Shown: positions 9,176 to 18,279 of the stretch, in pieces
Layout: the number at the start of each line of letters is the position of its first letter
Numbering within the stretch: the first letter of the stretch is position 1
NCBI GenBank assembly: GCA_002405875.1
Contig: DHMR01000071.1
Coordinates: forward strand, 1 to 52,342
Direction: 5' to 3'
Origin: a bacterium UBA4637
GTDB lineage: Bacteria; Bacteroidota; Bacteroidia; Bacteroidales; Bacteroidaceae
DNA: 52,342 nt
Program-made: the position numbers and the translations under genes
Notes under the pieces: generated by a model
Told to the model about the DNA's origin: nothing
Database searches by the model: none
Seen by the model: only the letters and a program-made list of their open reading frames with translations

Positions 9176-9254
9176 ATAGCTATTTATCTTTATATGGATA
9201 ATTGATAGTTGTTTATGTTATATTGTTCTTTTTTAAAAAAGTATGAATAAAAAA

Positions 9255-9300
9255 ACAGCAAGGAAATGAGTTGCCTCAACAAGTCCTTGCTGTCTTTTTT
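9255..9300. terminator. Terminator hairpin after yidC
   Basis: ACAGCAAGGA (9255-9264) pairs perfectly with TCCTTGCTGT (9284-9293). A T run follows on the plus strand and an A/T-rich run on the minus strand, so it is bidirectional in form. In context it ends the minus-strand pyrG-yidC transcript. Confidence 0.8.
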
Positions 9301-9391
9301 GTTCCCAAGAATGTTTAATGTTCGGAATTCATTTCATTCTATAGGAATATAAATATTTAGAAATTATCTTTCAGAACTTAACATTCTGAAT

Positions 9392-11329
9392 TTACTTTCC
9401 GAGATTCTTTTTCTTCTCGTCCAGTTCCGCTTTCTTGCGTGCCATTTCTGCTTGTTGCTTCTGTTGCATCTCCTGAAGAGCCTGCATGCGAGCCATCAAG
9501 CCGCTTGCCTTCTTAGGGTTGCTCTTGTTCTCCTGGTAGCGTTTCTCCAAGATGGCGAGGAGTTTCTCGTCGTTGGTGGTCTTGCGCAGGGTCCACATGA
9601 TGGCGGCACTGAAGAACAGGGAGATGAAGTAGTAGAAGTTCAAACCTGATGAGTAGTCATTGAACATGAAGAAGAACATCACTGGCATGAGGAACATCAT
9701 CCACTGCATCATCTTCATCTGCTCAGCCTGCTGACCCACCATCTGGTCTCTCTGCTGGCGCATGGTCATCCAAGAGTAGAGGAGGTTTGCCACACAGAAG
9801 AGAATACAGGTCAAACTCAAGTGGTCGCCAATCAACCAGATGTTGGTATTCCACTCGAAGATTGGGTCGTAGGTGCTCAAGTCGTTCATCCAAAGGAAGT
9901 GCTCGCCACGGAGCTGGATGGCATTAGGCACGAAGTTGAACATCGCAACCCATACCGGCATCTGAATCAACATTGGGATACATCCTGACAATGGGCTCAC
10001 GCCATACTTGGCGTATTCAGCCATCATCGCCTGCTGCTTCTGCATCTGATCCTCAGGCTTGTTGTACTGAGCGGTGGCTGCATCGAGCTTTGGTTTCAGC
10101 ACACGCATCTTGGCACTGCTCATGTAACTCTTCTTCACCATAGGATAGGTGATGAGCTTGAGGAGCAAGGTGATGAGAATCAATACCACGCCCATAGGGA
10201 ATACCTTGCTCAACCAGTCGAATACGTAGAGGGTGAAGAATCGGTTGATCCAGCGGATAATAGGCCATCCCAAATAAACGAGCTTCTGGAACTCCAAGTC
10301 CTTGCCGAAGGTACTTTCCTTCTCGGTATGCTTCAATATCTGGAAGTCATTAGGACCGTAGTAGAACTCAAACTCAGAAGCCTTCTTGCCAGTAGGGTCG
10401 AAGGCGGTCTTCATCTTAGCCTGGAACTGCTTCAGGTAGCCAGAGCCTTTCTCCTGTGGGATGGAAGTCATGTAGGAATCCTGCTCGAAGTTGTCCTTAG
10501 ACACCATGATGGCGGAGAAGAACTGGTTTTTGAAAGACACCCAGTCTATGGCATCCTCTATCTTCTCATCTTTCTTCTCGCCGCTCTCGCTCAAGTGGTC
10601 GGTGCCACCCTCTGCGTTATGATAGGTGAGCGTGGTGTAGCGGTTCTCAAACATGAATCCACGTTCCTGTTGGCGAGCCTTGTCGCTCCAGTCTACGTCC
10701 ATCTTGTCGTAATTAGGCGAGAACAGTCCTGCCATGCCCTGAGCCGAGAAACTCATGTGCAGCATGTAGTCCTTGCCCAAAGTGTAGGTCATGGTAAGGG
10801 TCTTGCCCTGACCGGCCACAGCTGTCAGTGTGACAGTCGTGTCGCTTACGTTGGATGGCGTGAAGTAGAGGTCGCTGGTGATGATGTTGGCTTCCTTGGC
10901 CTCCAGCATGAACTTGAGGCTTTGGTCTGCGCCGTCGAAGAGAGTTACATCCTTAGAATCGGCAGAACCGTCTTTCACCTTGAGATTGTGTCCCACATAA
11001 CCCTTGATGACTGCCTTCTCGACAGTACCACCCTTGGTGTTGAGGGTCAACTCTACTTTCTCGTTTTTCAAGACAATCTTCTTAGCCTCGCCTTTCAAGG
11101 CAGAGTAGAAGAGAGCGGTAGAGTCAGACTCAACCTTTGCCTTTGCTTCTGCTTGACGCTTATCAGCGGCAAGTTTTGCGGCTTTTTCCATCTCGGCGTG
11201 CTTAGCCTTGGCGATGGAGTCCTGAACGTATGCCGCTCTTTGCTCTTCCGCAGAAGGCTGAGAGTACCAACTGAAACCTATCAGTACGACGGCGATCAGT
11301 AAAAAGCCAATAATGTTGTTCTTGTTCAT
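9392..11329 (-). CDS. yidC: Membrane protein insertase YidC
   Basis: A 645-residue insertase that places proteins in the inner membrane alone or with SecYEG. It has an N-terminal anchor at about 5-21 followed by a lysine/alanine-rich coil. A large periplasmic beta-domain spans about 85-350. The conserved membrane core from about 370 to 600 includes GVVLILITLLLKLITYPM, the cytoplasmic helical hairpin (KMRVLKPKLDA) and a SGCIPMLIQMPVW segment. A basic, charged tail (about 610-645) could touch the ribosome, as in other members with long tails. It starts 43 bases after pyrG and is probably transcribed with it. Confidence 0.97.
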   Translation of the reverse strand: MNKNNIIGFLLIAVVLIGFSWYSQPSAEEQRAAYVQDSIAKAKHAEMEKAAKLAADKRQAEAKAKVESDSTALFYSALKGEAKKIVLKNEKVELTLNTKGGTVEKAVIKGYVGHNLKVKDGSADSKDVTLFDGADQSLKFMLEAKEANIITSDLYFTPSNVSDTTVTLTAVAGQGKTLTMTYTLGKDYMLHMSFSAQGMAGLFSPNYDKMDVDWSDKARQQERGFMFENRYTTLTYHNAEGGTDHLSESGEKKDEKIEDAIDWVSFKNQFFSAIMVSKDNFEQDSYMTSIPQEKGSGYLKQFQAKMKTAFDPTGKKASEFEFYYGPNDFQILKHTEKESTFGKDLEFQKLVYLGWPIIRWINRFFTLYVFDWLSKVFPMGVVLILITLLLKLITYPMVKKSYMSSAKMRVLKPKLDAATAQYNKPEDQMQKQQAMMAEYAKYGVSPLSGCIPMLIQMPVWVAMFNFVPNAIQLRGEHFLWMNDLSTYDPIFEWNTNIWLIGDHLSLTCILFCVANLLYSWMTMRQQRDQMVGQQAEQMKMMQWMMFLMPVMFFFMFNDYSSGLNFYYFISLFFSAAIMWTLRKTTNDEKLLAILEKRYQENKSNPKKASGLMARMQALQEMQQKQQAEMARKKAELDEKKKNLGK

Positions 11330-11372
11330 TATAATTATTTTTGTTTTATTCTCTCTGGAGAAACTGCCACCT

Positions 11373-12992
<1,620 letters not shown>

Positions 12993-13014
12993 TTAAATTA
13001 GAATAATTTGGTTG

Positions 13015-13046
13015 CAAAGTTACTATAAAATTATGAATTAGCCAAA
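13015..13046 (-). promoter_or_regulatory. Promoter of pyrG-yidC
   Basis: On the minus strand, TTTG (13046-13043) is followed after 20 bases by TAACTTTG (13022-13015). This is a near-ideal Bacteroidota sigma factor promoter, placing the transcript start about 25-30 bases before the pyrG start codon. Confidence 0.8.
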
Positions 13047-13064
13047 AATATTGCAAATATTGGC

Positions 13065-13093
13065 TTTGTTTTATGAATTATTTATTACCTTTG
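13065..13093 (+). promoter_or_regulatory. Promoter of the DUF3078 gene
   Basis: TACCTTTG at 13086-13093 is a perfect -7 box. TTTG at 13065-13068 is 17 bases upstream, slightly short of the usual spacing. It runs divergently from the pyrG promoter in the same 158-base gap. Confidence 0.6.
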
Positions 13094-13138
13094 CGGCTAA
13101 ATTGCGTCTTACACTTATAATTTGTTAGGTTTGGACGG

Positions 13139-14449
13139 ATGAAATGTAACTTTTTGAATGATATGAAATTGAGATTTATTCTGTTGGTATTGGCTTTTTC
13201 TTCTGGGCTGCTGGGGCACGCTCAGCAGAAAATTTATAAGCCAGGGCGAAATGCCAAGACCGAGATAGCGGAACCTGCGTGGGTCCAGAACTTCCAGGAT
13301 TCTCTGTCCATGAGTCGGGCGCGCATAGATTCCTTGAGGGTGAAGGCTGATGATATTCGTTATTCTCAGTTGTTCGGTCCGCTTACCTTTTATCATAACC
13401 CTGCCAATCATTTCCTGCGGTTGAACCCGGATGGCGTCCCTGCCGATTCCCTAGATCTCGCACTTGACAAGGCTTTGATGCATGTCTATCTGGATCGACC
13501 GGATTTGGTGAGTAACCATGAGTCGCGACTGGATGTCGTGGGTGCCCCGATTCCTGAGGGTGCTCCCCGAAAGTCTAAGATTGACATTGTGGAGGAAGTG
13601 GCACCTAAGCCAATCGAGGTGGAAGCGGCTCCCATGAACATCTATGTGAAGAAACCTAACTTCTGGACGATTCGTGGTGATTACTATCTTCAGTTCTTGC
13701 AAAACTATGTGACGGACAACTGGTACAAAGGTGGTGAGAGCAACTATTCGATGTTGGGGAGCGTCACTATGCAAGCCAACTATAACAACAAGCAAAAGGT
13801 GAAGTGGGAGAACAAGTTGGAGATGCGCTTGGGATATCAAACTTCCAAGGGTGATACGCTCCATAAGTACAAGACTTCGGAGGATTTGCTTCGCTACACA
13901 GGAAAACTAGGCTTGCAGGCGACCAAAAGATGGTACTACACCTTGCAGTTGATAGGGCAGACTCAATTTACCAAGGGATTGAGAAGCAATGACAAGAATG
14001 TCTATTCCGACTTCATGTCGCCTTTCAAGTTGAATCTCTCCGTCGGTATGGATTATAATGTCGATTGGTTTAATCATCGCTTGAAGGGGAGCACCCACAT
14101 CGCTCCGTTGGCGTTCAACTGGAAATATGTGGGACGTGCTTCGCTGGCCACCCGGTATGGGTTGGAAGAAGGTCAACACGGCATGACGGACTATGGTTCT
14201 GAGTTTACCGTGGATTTGAACTGGATCTTTGCCGACAACATTCGTTGGAAGACTCGCCTTTATGGTTATACGACCTACAAGAGGGCTGAGCTAGAGTGGG
14301 AGAATACCATTACATTCCAGTTTAACAAGTATATTTCGACCAACCTCTTCTTGTATCCTCGCTTTGATGATGGCGTGAAACGCAAGGAAGGTCAGAGCTA
14401 TTGGCAGTTTAAGGAGTATGCCTCCGTGGGCTTCTCCTATTCTTTCTAG
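13139..14449 (+). CDS. DUF3078 domain-containing outer-membrane protein
   Basis: A 436-residue exported protein of the DUF3078 family. The first ATG gives MKCNFLNDMKL; the second, at 13163, gives a cleaner signal peptide (MKLRFILLVLAFSSGLLGHA) and may be the true start. Residues about 175-436 are rich in alternating aromatic strands, including NWYKGGESNYSMLG and KWENKLEMRLGYQTSKGD, and the chain ends in an aromatic residue (YSF), as beta-barrels do. An outer-membrane barrel is therefore likely. The family has no assigned function to my knowledge. It is a single-gene unit between its own promoter and a strong terminator. Confidence 0.88.
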   Translation: MKCNFLNDMKLRFILLVLAFSSGLLGHAQQKIYKPGRNAKTEIAEPAWVQNFQDSLSMSRARIDSLRVKADDIRYSQLFGPLTFYHNPANHFLRLNPDGVPADSLDLALDKALMHVYLDRPDLVSNHESRLDVVGAPIPEGAPRKSKIDIVEEVAPKPIEVEAAPMNIYVKKPNFWTIRGDYYLQFLQNYVTDNWYKGGESNYSMLGSVTMQANYNNKQKVKWENKLEMRLGYQTSKGDTLHKYKTSEDLLRYTGKLGLQATKRWYYTLQLIGQTQFTKGLRSNDKNVYSDFMSPFKLNLSVGMDYNVDWFNHRLKGSTHIAPLAFNWKYVGRASLATRYGLEEGQHGMTDYGSEFTVDLNWIFADNIRWKTRLYGYTTYKRAELEWENTITFQFNKYISTNLFLYPRFDDGVKRKEGQSYWQFKEYASVGFSYSF

Positions 14450-14492
14450 CAAAAATGCGCTTATAAAAAACTACAGGCTTTCCTATAAAAAT

Positions 14493-14540
14493 GTGCGCCA
14501 AGCATTCCTGGAAAAGGGATTGCTTGGCGCACTTTTTTGT
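14493..14540. terminator. Strong terminator hairpin
   Basis: GTGCGCCAAGCA (14493-14504) pairs perfectly with TGCTTGGCGCAC (14521-14532), followed by TTTTTT on the plus strand. It ends the DUF3078 transcript and sits just beyond the convergent histidine-rich gene. Confidence 0.85.
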
Positions 14541-14551
14541 TGTCTGATGAT

Positions 14552-14794
14552 TTAGAATAGACCGAATAAGCGGTCGTACAAAATGACCGCTATAATAAAT
14601 GCAGCTACAACACTGAGTATCGTGAAGAGAATCTTCCCATAGAGGGCTCTCTTCTTTTGAGACCTCGTGATGCGGTTGTGTCCAGCCCTATGGCTGTAGT
14701 GAACTTCATGATGATGCTCATGGTGATGCTCATGACTATGCTCATAGTTTTGCCCATGACTATATTCATGCTGATCTGTGACTGTTTTTTCCAT
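14552..14794 (-). CDS. Histidine-rich small single-span membrane protein
   Basis: An 80-residue protein of no family known to me. Residues 9-40 are dominated by His and Glu (EHSHEHHHEHHHE and neighbours, about 14 His), residues 41-51 are basic (RITRSQKKRA), and 55-76 form one hydrophobic helix, with a short LFGLF end. The basic stretch before the helix predicts the His-rich part inside the cell and the C-terminus outside. Clusters of this kind bind zinc, nickel or copper in other proteins, so a metal-buffering or metal-sensing role is possible but unproven. It is transcribed in the same direction as, and 57 bases after, the porin, so the two may share a transcript. Confidence 0.7.
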   Translation of the reverse strand: MEKTVTDQHEYSHGQNYEHSHEHHHEHHHEVHYSHRAGHNRITRSQKKRALYGKILFTILSVVAAFIIAVILYDRLFGLF

Positions 14795-14851
14795 CTCTTA
14801 CTTCAATAAAAAGTATATTAGAATTTGTTGTTTCTATAGGAGGTGTCCTTG

Positions 14852-16042
14852 TTAGAATCTGAAACAGACTTCCACGTCTGCCATAGAGTAGTTGTGGTCT
14901 GACAGAGTGCGGTCGTTAACCAAGGCGTACTCTGATAAGATGGTGAAATTCTTCCCGATATGAAAATTCAAACCGGCTTCATACTGGGTTTTCATCATGT
15001 CTGTTTTCCCATTAGGCTGATACATGTCGTAACGTGCCTTGATGTCAATTTGGTTGCCTTTTGGTAATTTGGCAATAGGGGCGATGACGAGTCCGTAAAC
15101 ACCTTGTGCCTTATTGCCTATCTTCTCGTTGACGGAGCAGTCTTTGGCATTGGCATCGTTGAAGTTGGTGAGGCTCTTGCTGAAAGCTTGTCCTGTGGAG
15201 TGGATGTATTCTGAACGTACGGTCCATCCGTCCTTTTTGTATTCAAAAGAAAAGGCGTAGCGGTTTTGGTTGAGCTTGCGAACCTCGTTGGTGTGCTTTA
15301 TCTCCTTCGTTGCACCAGGTGTTACGTCTGAAGTTGGGTCAGCTATAGTTTCCGTCCAATTTCCCTTTCTTGCATAGCTTCCTGTCCATCCGAAGGCACC
15401 GATGCGCATACCAGCGACTGGCATGACCCAGACACCCCCTATGATGTTCTTCTGGTTGTCCACGTCCTTTGTGTTAATGCCTTGTCCGTTGAACACACCT
15501 ACTTGGTAATGCAAGAGGTTGCGACCGTTGGCATTTTGGAGAAAGTCGCCTTGGAACTGGAGACCGATGTCACGACCGTTGGAGGCATGTTCGCCAGCTC
15601 GGTCGCTGAAACCTGCTAGTTTGCTGACGTTCTGAGCGTAGCTCATGAATCCTTGGTCTATTGGGTTCATTGGATTCTCGAAAGTAAAAGGATTCTTGAA
15701 CTGACCGATTTTTACTTTGAAGAAGCTGTACTTCTGCCACTCGGCGAAAAGGTCCACCATGCGTGGACTGCTACCGAGTGTCGAGGTGTTGCCGTTGAAC
15801 TGTATCTGGGTTTTCCAGTAGAAATCGTTAGCGATACGCCCTTCCAAGGCCAAACGTCCCATGCGGATGTTGAACGAGTTGGACTCAGCTCCTTTTTGCC
15901 CACTGTATTGATACTGTGTCAATGCATATCCCGACAGCTTGATGTTGTTTAACCAAGCTGGTAGCTGGATTGTTTTTTTCTCCTGTGCGCTTAGGCTAGT
16001 AGTTGCTAAAACCATCAGCGCTATTGTGATTCCTTTTTTCAT
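14852..16042 (-). CDS. Porin of the phosphate-selective OprO/OprP family
   Basis: A 396-residue outer-membrane porin. It has a clear signal peptide (MKKGITIALMVLATTSLSAQ) and a barrel of alternating polar and aromatic strands. Family segments include IKLSGYALTQYQYSG, RMGRLALEGRI and KIGQFKNPFTFENPMN. The C-terminus is VEVCFRF, the terminal phenylalanine that the barrel-assembly machine recognises. In Bacteroidota such porins are annotated by similarity to phosphate porins, but true selectivity is untested and other anions or solutes are possible. No phosphate genes lie nearby. It is followed closely by the histidine-rich mini protein. Confidence 0.9.
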   Translation of the reverse strand: MKKGITIALMVLATTSLSAQEKKTIQLPAWLNNIKLSGYALTQYQYSGQKGAESNSFNIRMGRLALEGRIANDFYWKTQIQFNGNTSTLGSSPRMVDLFAEWQKYSFFKVKIGQFKNPFTFENPMNPIDQGFMSYAQNVSKLAGFSDRAGEHASNGRDIGLQFQGDFLQNANGRNLLHYQVGVFNGQGINTKDVDNQKNIIGGVWVMPVAGMRIGAFGWTGSYARKGNWTETIADPTSDVTPGATKEIKHTNEVRKLNQNRYAFSFEYKKDGWTVRSEYIHSTGQAFSKSLTNFNDANAKDCSVNEKIGNKAQGVYGLVIAPIAKLPKGNQIDIKARYDMYQPNGKTDMMKTQYEAGLNFHIGKNFTILSEYALVNDRTLSDHNYSMADVEVCFRF

Positions 16043-16086
16043 TTTATCTGTATTTTGGTTTTTGTGTTAGGTCGTTGGCAAGGCTT

Positions 16087-16108
16087 CCCAGGGAGTTTCG
16101 CCCCCTGG
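16087..16108. other. Small GC-rich hairpin between rlmD and the porin
   Basis: CCAGGG and CCCTGG flank a short loop and can extend through a TTC/GAA pair with one bulged base. It lies in the 124-base gap after the rlmD stop and before the porin start, both on the minus strand. There is no T run, so it could be a weak terminator or a leader structure of the porin message. Confidence 0.35.
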
Positions 16109-16166
16109 AAAGCTTTCACTTTTGTCGATTTGTAAAATCTATTTGCAAATCTTTATTGTAAATTGT

Positions 16167-17774
16167 TTACAAAGCTTGTTTGGCGGCAAGCTCTTCTTCC
16201 GTCAAATCCTCTGCTTTGGCAGCTTGGGCGGAAAGTTTCTCTGCCTCTTTTGCAGCTTTCGCCTCAGCGATTGCTTTCTCTCGTTCTTTACGCTCCTTCA
16301 GCTTCTGCTTGATGTCTGCATCGCTGCGCTTCTCTAGCAATACCACGTTTTCCACGTGAGGTGTATGAGGGAACATGTCGACAGGCTGAACCGCTCCCAC
16401 CTTGTAGTAGTCGTCCATCAGCTGGAGGTCGCGGGCCTGGGTGGCTGGGTTGCAGCTGACATAGACGATGCGTTTTGGCGCGGCGTTCAAGATGACCTTG
16501 ATTACGTCTGGGTGCATGCCGGCGCGTGGTGGGTCGGTGATGATGACATCTGGACGACCATGCTGCTGAATGAAGTCGTTGGTCAGAATGTCCTTCATGT
16601 CGCCAGCGTAGAACAAGGTGTTCTGTATTTTGTTTACCTCGGAGTTTACCTTGGCATCCTCGATGGCCTCTGGTACGTATTCGATACCGATGACTTTCTT
16701 TGCCTTGTGGGCTACGAAGTTGGCGATTGTGCCGGTGCCGGTGTAAAGGTCGTATACAAGTTCGTTGCCTGTGAGATTGGCAAATTCACGAGCCACGCAA
16801 TAGAGGTGGTACGCCTGTTCGGTATTGGTCTGGTAGAAACTCTTCGGCCCTACCTTGAAACGCAAGTCTTCCATGAGCTCGAAGATGTGGTCGTTGCCTT
16901 TGAAGAGACTAAGCTCCAAGTCGTTGAAGGTGTCGTTGCCCTTTTGGTTGTTGACATACATCAGGGATGTAATCTGTGGAAACTTCTCAGCAACTTGCAG
17001 CATCAGTTCTTGAGCTCTCTGCTCGTCGCCCTCCTCGTCGTAATGGAACTGGAATACCAACATCCATTCGCCGGTGTTGGAGTTGCGTATCATCATGTCG
17101 CGCAACAAACCGTGCTGTTCTCGAAGGTCATAGAAAGTGTAGTCATGTGAATCAGCATACTTGAATACAAAGTTGCGAATCTCGTTGCAGAGGTCGTCCA
17201 TCAACCAGCACTTCTTGATAGGGTATATCTTGTCGAAGGCTCCTGTGATATGGAAACCAATGGCATTTTGTGCGTGGCGTTCCTTTAATGAAGATACAGT
17301 GTCGTCTCCTTTCTGAGGAAGTTGTGCAAGTTCTTCGGCGGTAAACCAACGTTTGTTACTGCAACCGAACTCAATCTTGTTGCGATACTCTTGTGTCTTT
17401 ACGCTACCCATGATAGGGCGGAACTCTGGCAATTCGATTTTGCCGATGCGAGTGAGTTGGTCTTCCACTTGTTTTTGCTTAGCCTTGATCTGCTCGGAGT
17501 AAGGGAGATTCTGCCATTTGCAGCCACCGCAAATGCCGAAATGCTGGCACATCGGCTCTTGGCGAACGTCGCTTTTCTTGATGAATCTCACGACTTTCGC
17601 CTCGCAATATTTATGTTTCTTCTTGATTACTTGCAAATCGACCACGTCGCCTGGCACACAGAATGGAACAAAGACAACTTGGTCATCTACTCGGGCGATG
17701 CACTTGCCCTCGGCAGCCACCGCCTCGATGGTGATATTTTCTAGTAATGGTAACGGCTTTCGTTTTCTTCCCAT
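16167..17774 (-). CDS. rlmD: 23S rRNA (uracil-C5)-methyltransferase RlmD
   Basis: A 535-residue SAM-dependent RNA methyltransferase of the TrmA/RlmD family. The N-terminus is a TRAM RNA-binding domain (about 8-65). Cys76, Cys82 and Cys85 in CQHFGICGGCKW belong to the iron-sulfur site. The SAM pocket is LYTGTGTIANF. The catalytic cysteine is in VSCNPATQARDL, and the C-terminus of the enzyme core has the usual FPHTPHVENV. About 55 further residues form a highly charged Lys/Glu/Ala tail, probably a helix, that ordinary RlmD lacks. Choosing RlmD over RlmC or TrmA rests on the iron-sulfur motif and length and is fairly secure. Confidence 0.9.
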   Translation of the reverse strand: MGRKRKPLPLLENITIEAVAAEGKCIARVDDQVVFVPFCVPGDVVDLQVIKKKHKYCEAKVVRFIKKSDVRQEPMCQHFGICGGCKWQNLPYSEQIKAKQKQVEDQLTRIGKIELPEFRPIMGSVKTQEYRNKIEFGCSNKRWFTAEELAQLPQKGDDTVSSLKERHAQNAIGFHITGAFDKIYPIKKCWLMDDLCNEIRNFVFKYADSHDYTFYDLREQHGLLRDMMIRNSNTGEWMLVFQFHYDEEGDEQRAQELMLQVAEKFPQITSLMYVNNQKGNDTFNDLELSLFKGNDHIFELMEDLRFKVGPKSFYQTNTEQAYHLYCVAREFANLTGNELVYDLYTGTGTIANFVAHKAKKVIGIEYVPEAIEDAKVNSEVNKIQNTLFYAGDMKDILTNDFIQQHGRPDVIITDPPRAGMHPDVIKVILNAAPKRIVYVSCNPATQARDLQLMDDYYKVGAVQPVDMFPHTPHVENVVLLEKRSDADIKQKLKERKEREKAIAEAKAAKEAEKLSAQAAKAEDLTEEELAAKQAL

Positions 17775-17800
17775 GATTGATATTTATATTATTTTGGCTG

Positions 17801-17832
17801 CAAAGATAATATCTTTTTTATTAATATTGAAA
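17801..17832 (-). promoter_or_regulatory. Promoter of rlmD
   Basis: The minus strand reads TATCTTTG (17808-17801), with TTTC (17832-17829) twenty bases upstream as the -33 box. The expected start lies about 20 bases before the rlmD start codon. Confidence 0.65.
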
Positions 17833-18198
17833 AATATTCATCACTTTTTTATCCGATACACCAAGATAAAAGACAAAAAGGCATAATTTGTGGAATTCGC
17901 AAATATCTAAAAGGGTGAATGACTCTCTCGTACAACATGTTTTTCTATTGTGAAAAATCACTATGTCATGAGAAGATCCCATGTTTAAAGAATAGACCTT
18001 ATATATAATAAGGTGAAAAATACTTCAAGTTGTACGAATGAAAAACTCTCGGAGGGTCCGTTTGTTTCCGTTGGTTGCGTTCGGCTGATGGAATTCGTAA
18101 GAATTCGTCCTCATTTGCTTTTATTTTATAACTCTTCCGTCGTGTGTACGTAAACAACGGAAAATGTAAAGTCGAGATTGCAAAAAGATGGTAAAAAG
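17833..18198. other. Gene-free interval upstream of ppdK with several inverted repeats
   Basis: No coding sequence is supported between the rlmD and ppdK promoters. The stretch holds CGTACAAC (17929-17936) and its exact reverse complement GTTGTACG (18029-18036), a palindrome ACCTTATATATAATAAGGT near 17998-18016, a tandem GAATTCGT pair near 18095, and TTCCGT/ACGGAA arms at 18135-18140 and 18157-18162. Whether they act on ppdK or mark an unannotated RNA is open. Confidence 0.45.
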
Positions 18199-18230
18199 TT
18201 TGGGTGTATCGAATAATTTTTGTATATTTG
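18199..18230 (+). promoter_or_regulatory. Promoter of ppdK
   Basis: TTTG at 18199-18202 is followed after 20 bases by TATATTTG at 18223-18230. It is one of the best promoter matches in the window and leaves a leader of about 40 bases before the ppdK start. Confidence 0.85.
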
Positions 18231-18279
18231 CATCAGAAAGTAAAAACAATAACTAATAAATTAGAAACCTATTCGAATT

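Noticed and set aside
10328..11302. A 324-codon plus-strand frame opposite yidC
   Set aside because: The minus strand is clearly YidC. The antisense protein is rich in Leu, Val and His without a recognisable domain.
14690..14775. Repeated CATGATG/CTCATG units that look like a short repeat array
   Set aside because: They are His and Glu codons of the histidine-rich protein. Spacing is irregular and there are no spacers, so this is not a CRISPR array.
16356..17150. A 264-codon plus-strand frame opposite rlmD
   Set aside because: It has no family resemblance and the opposite strand is a complete RlmD.
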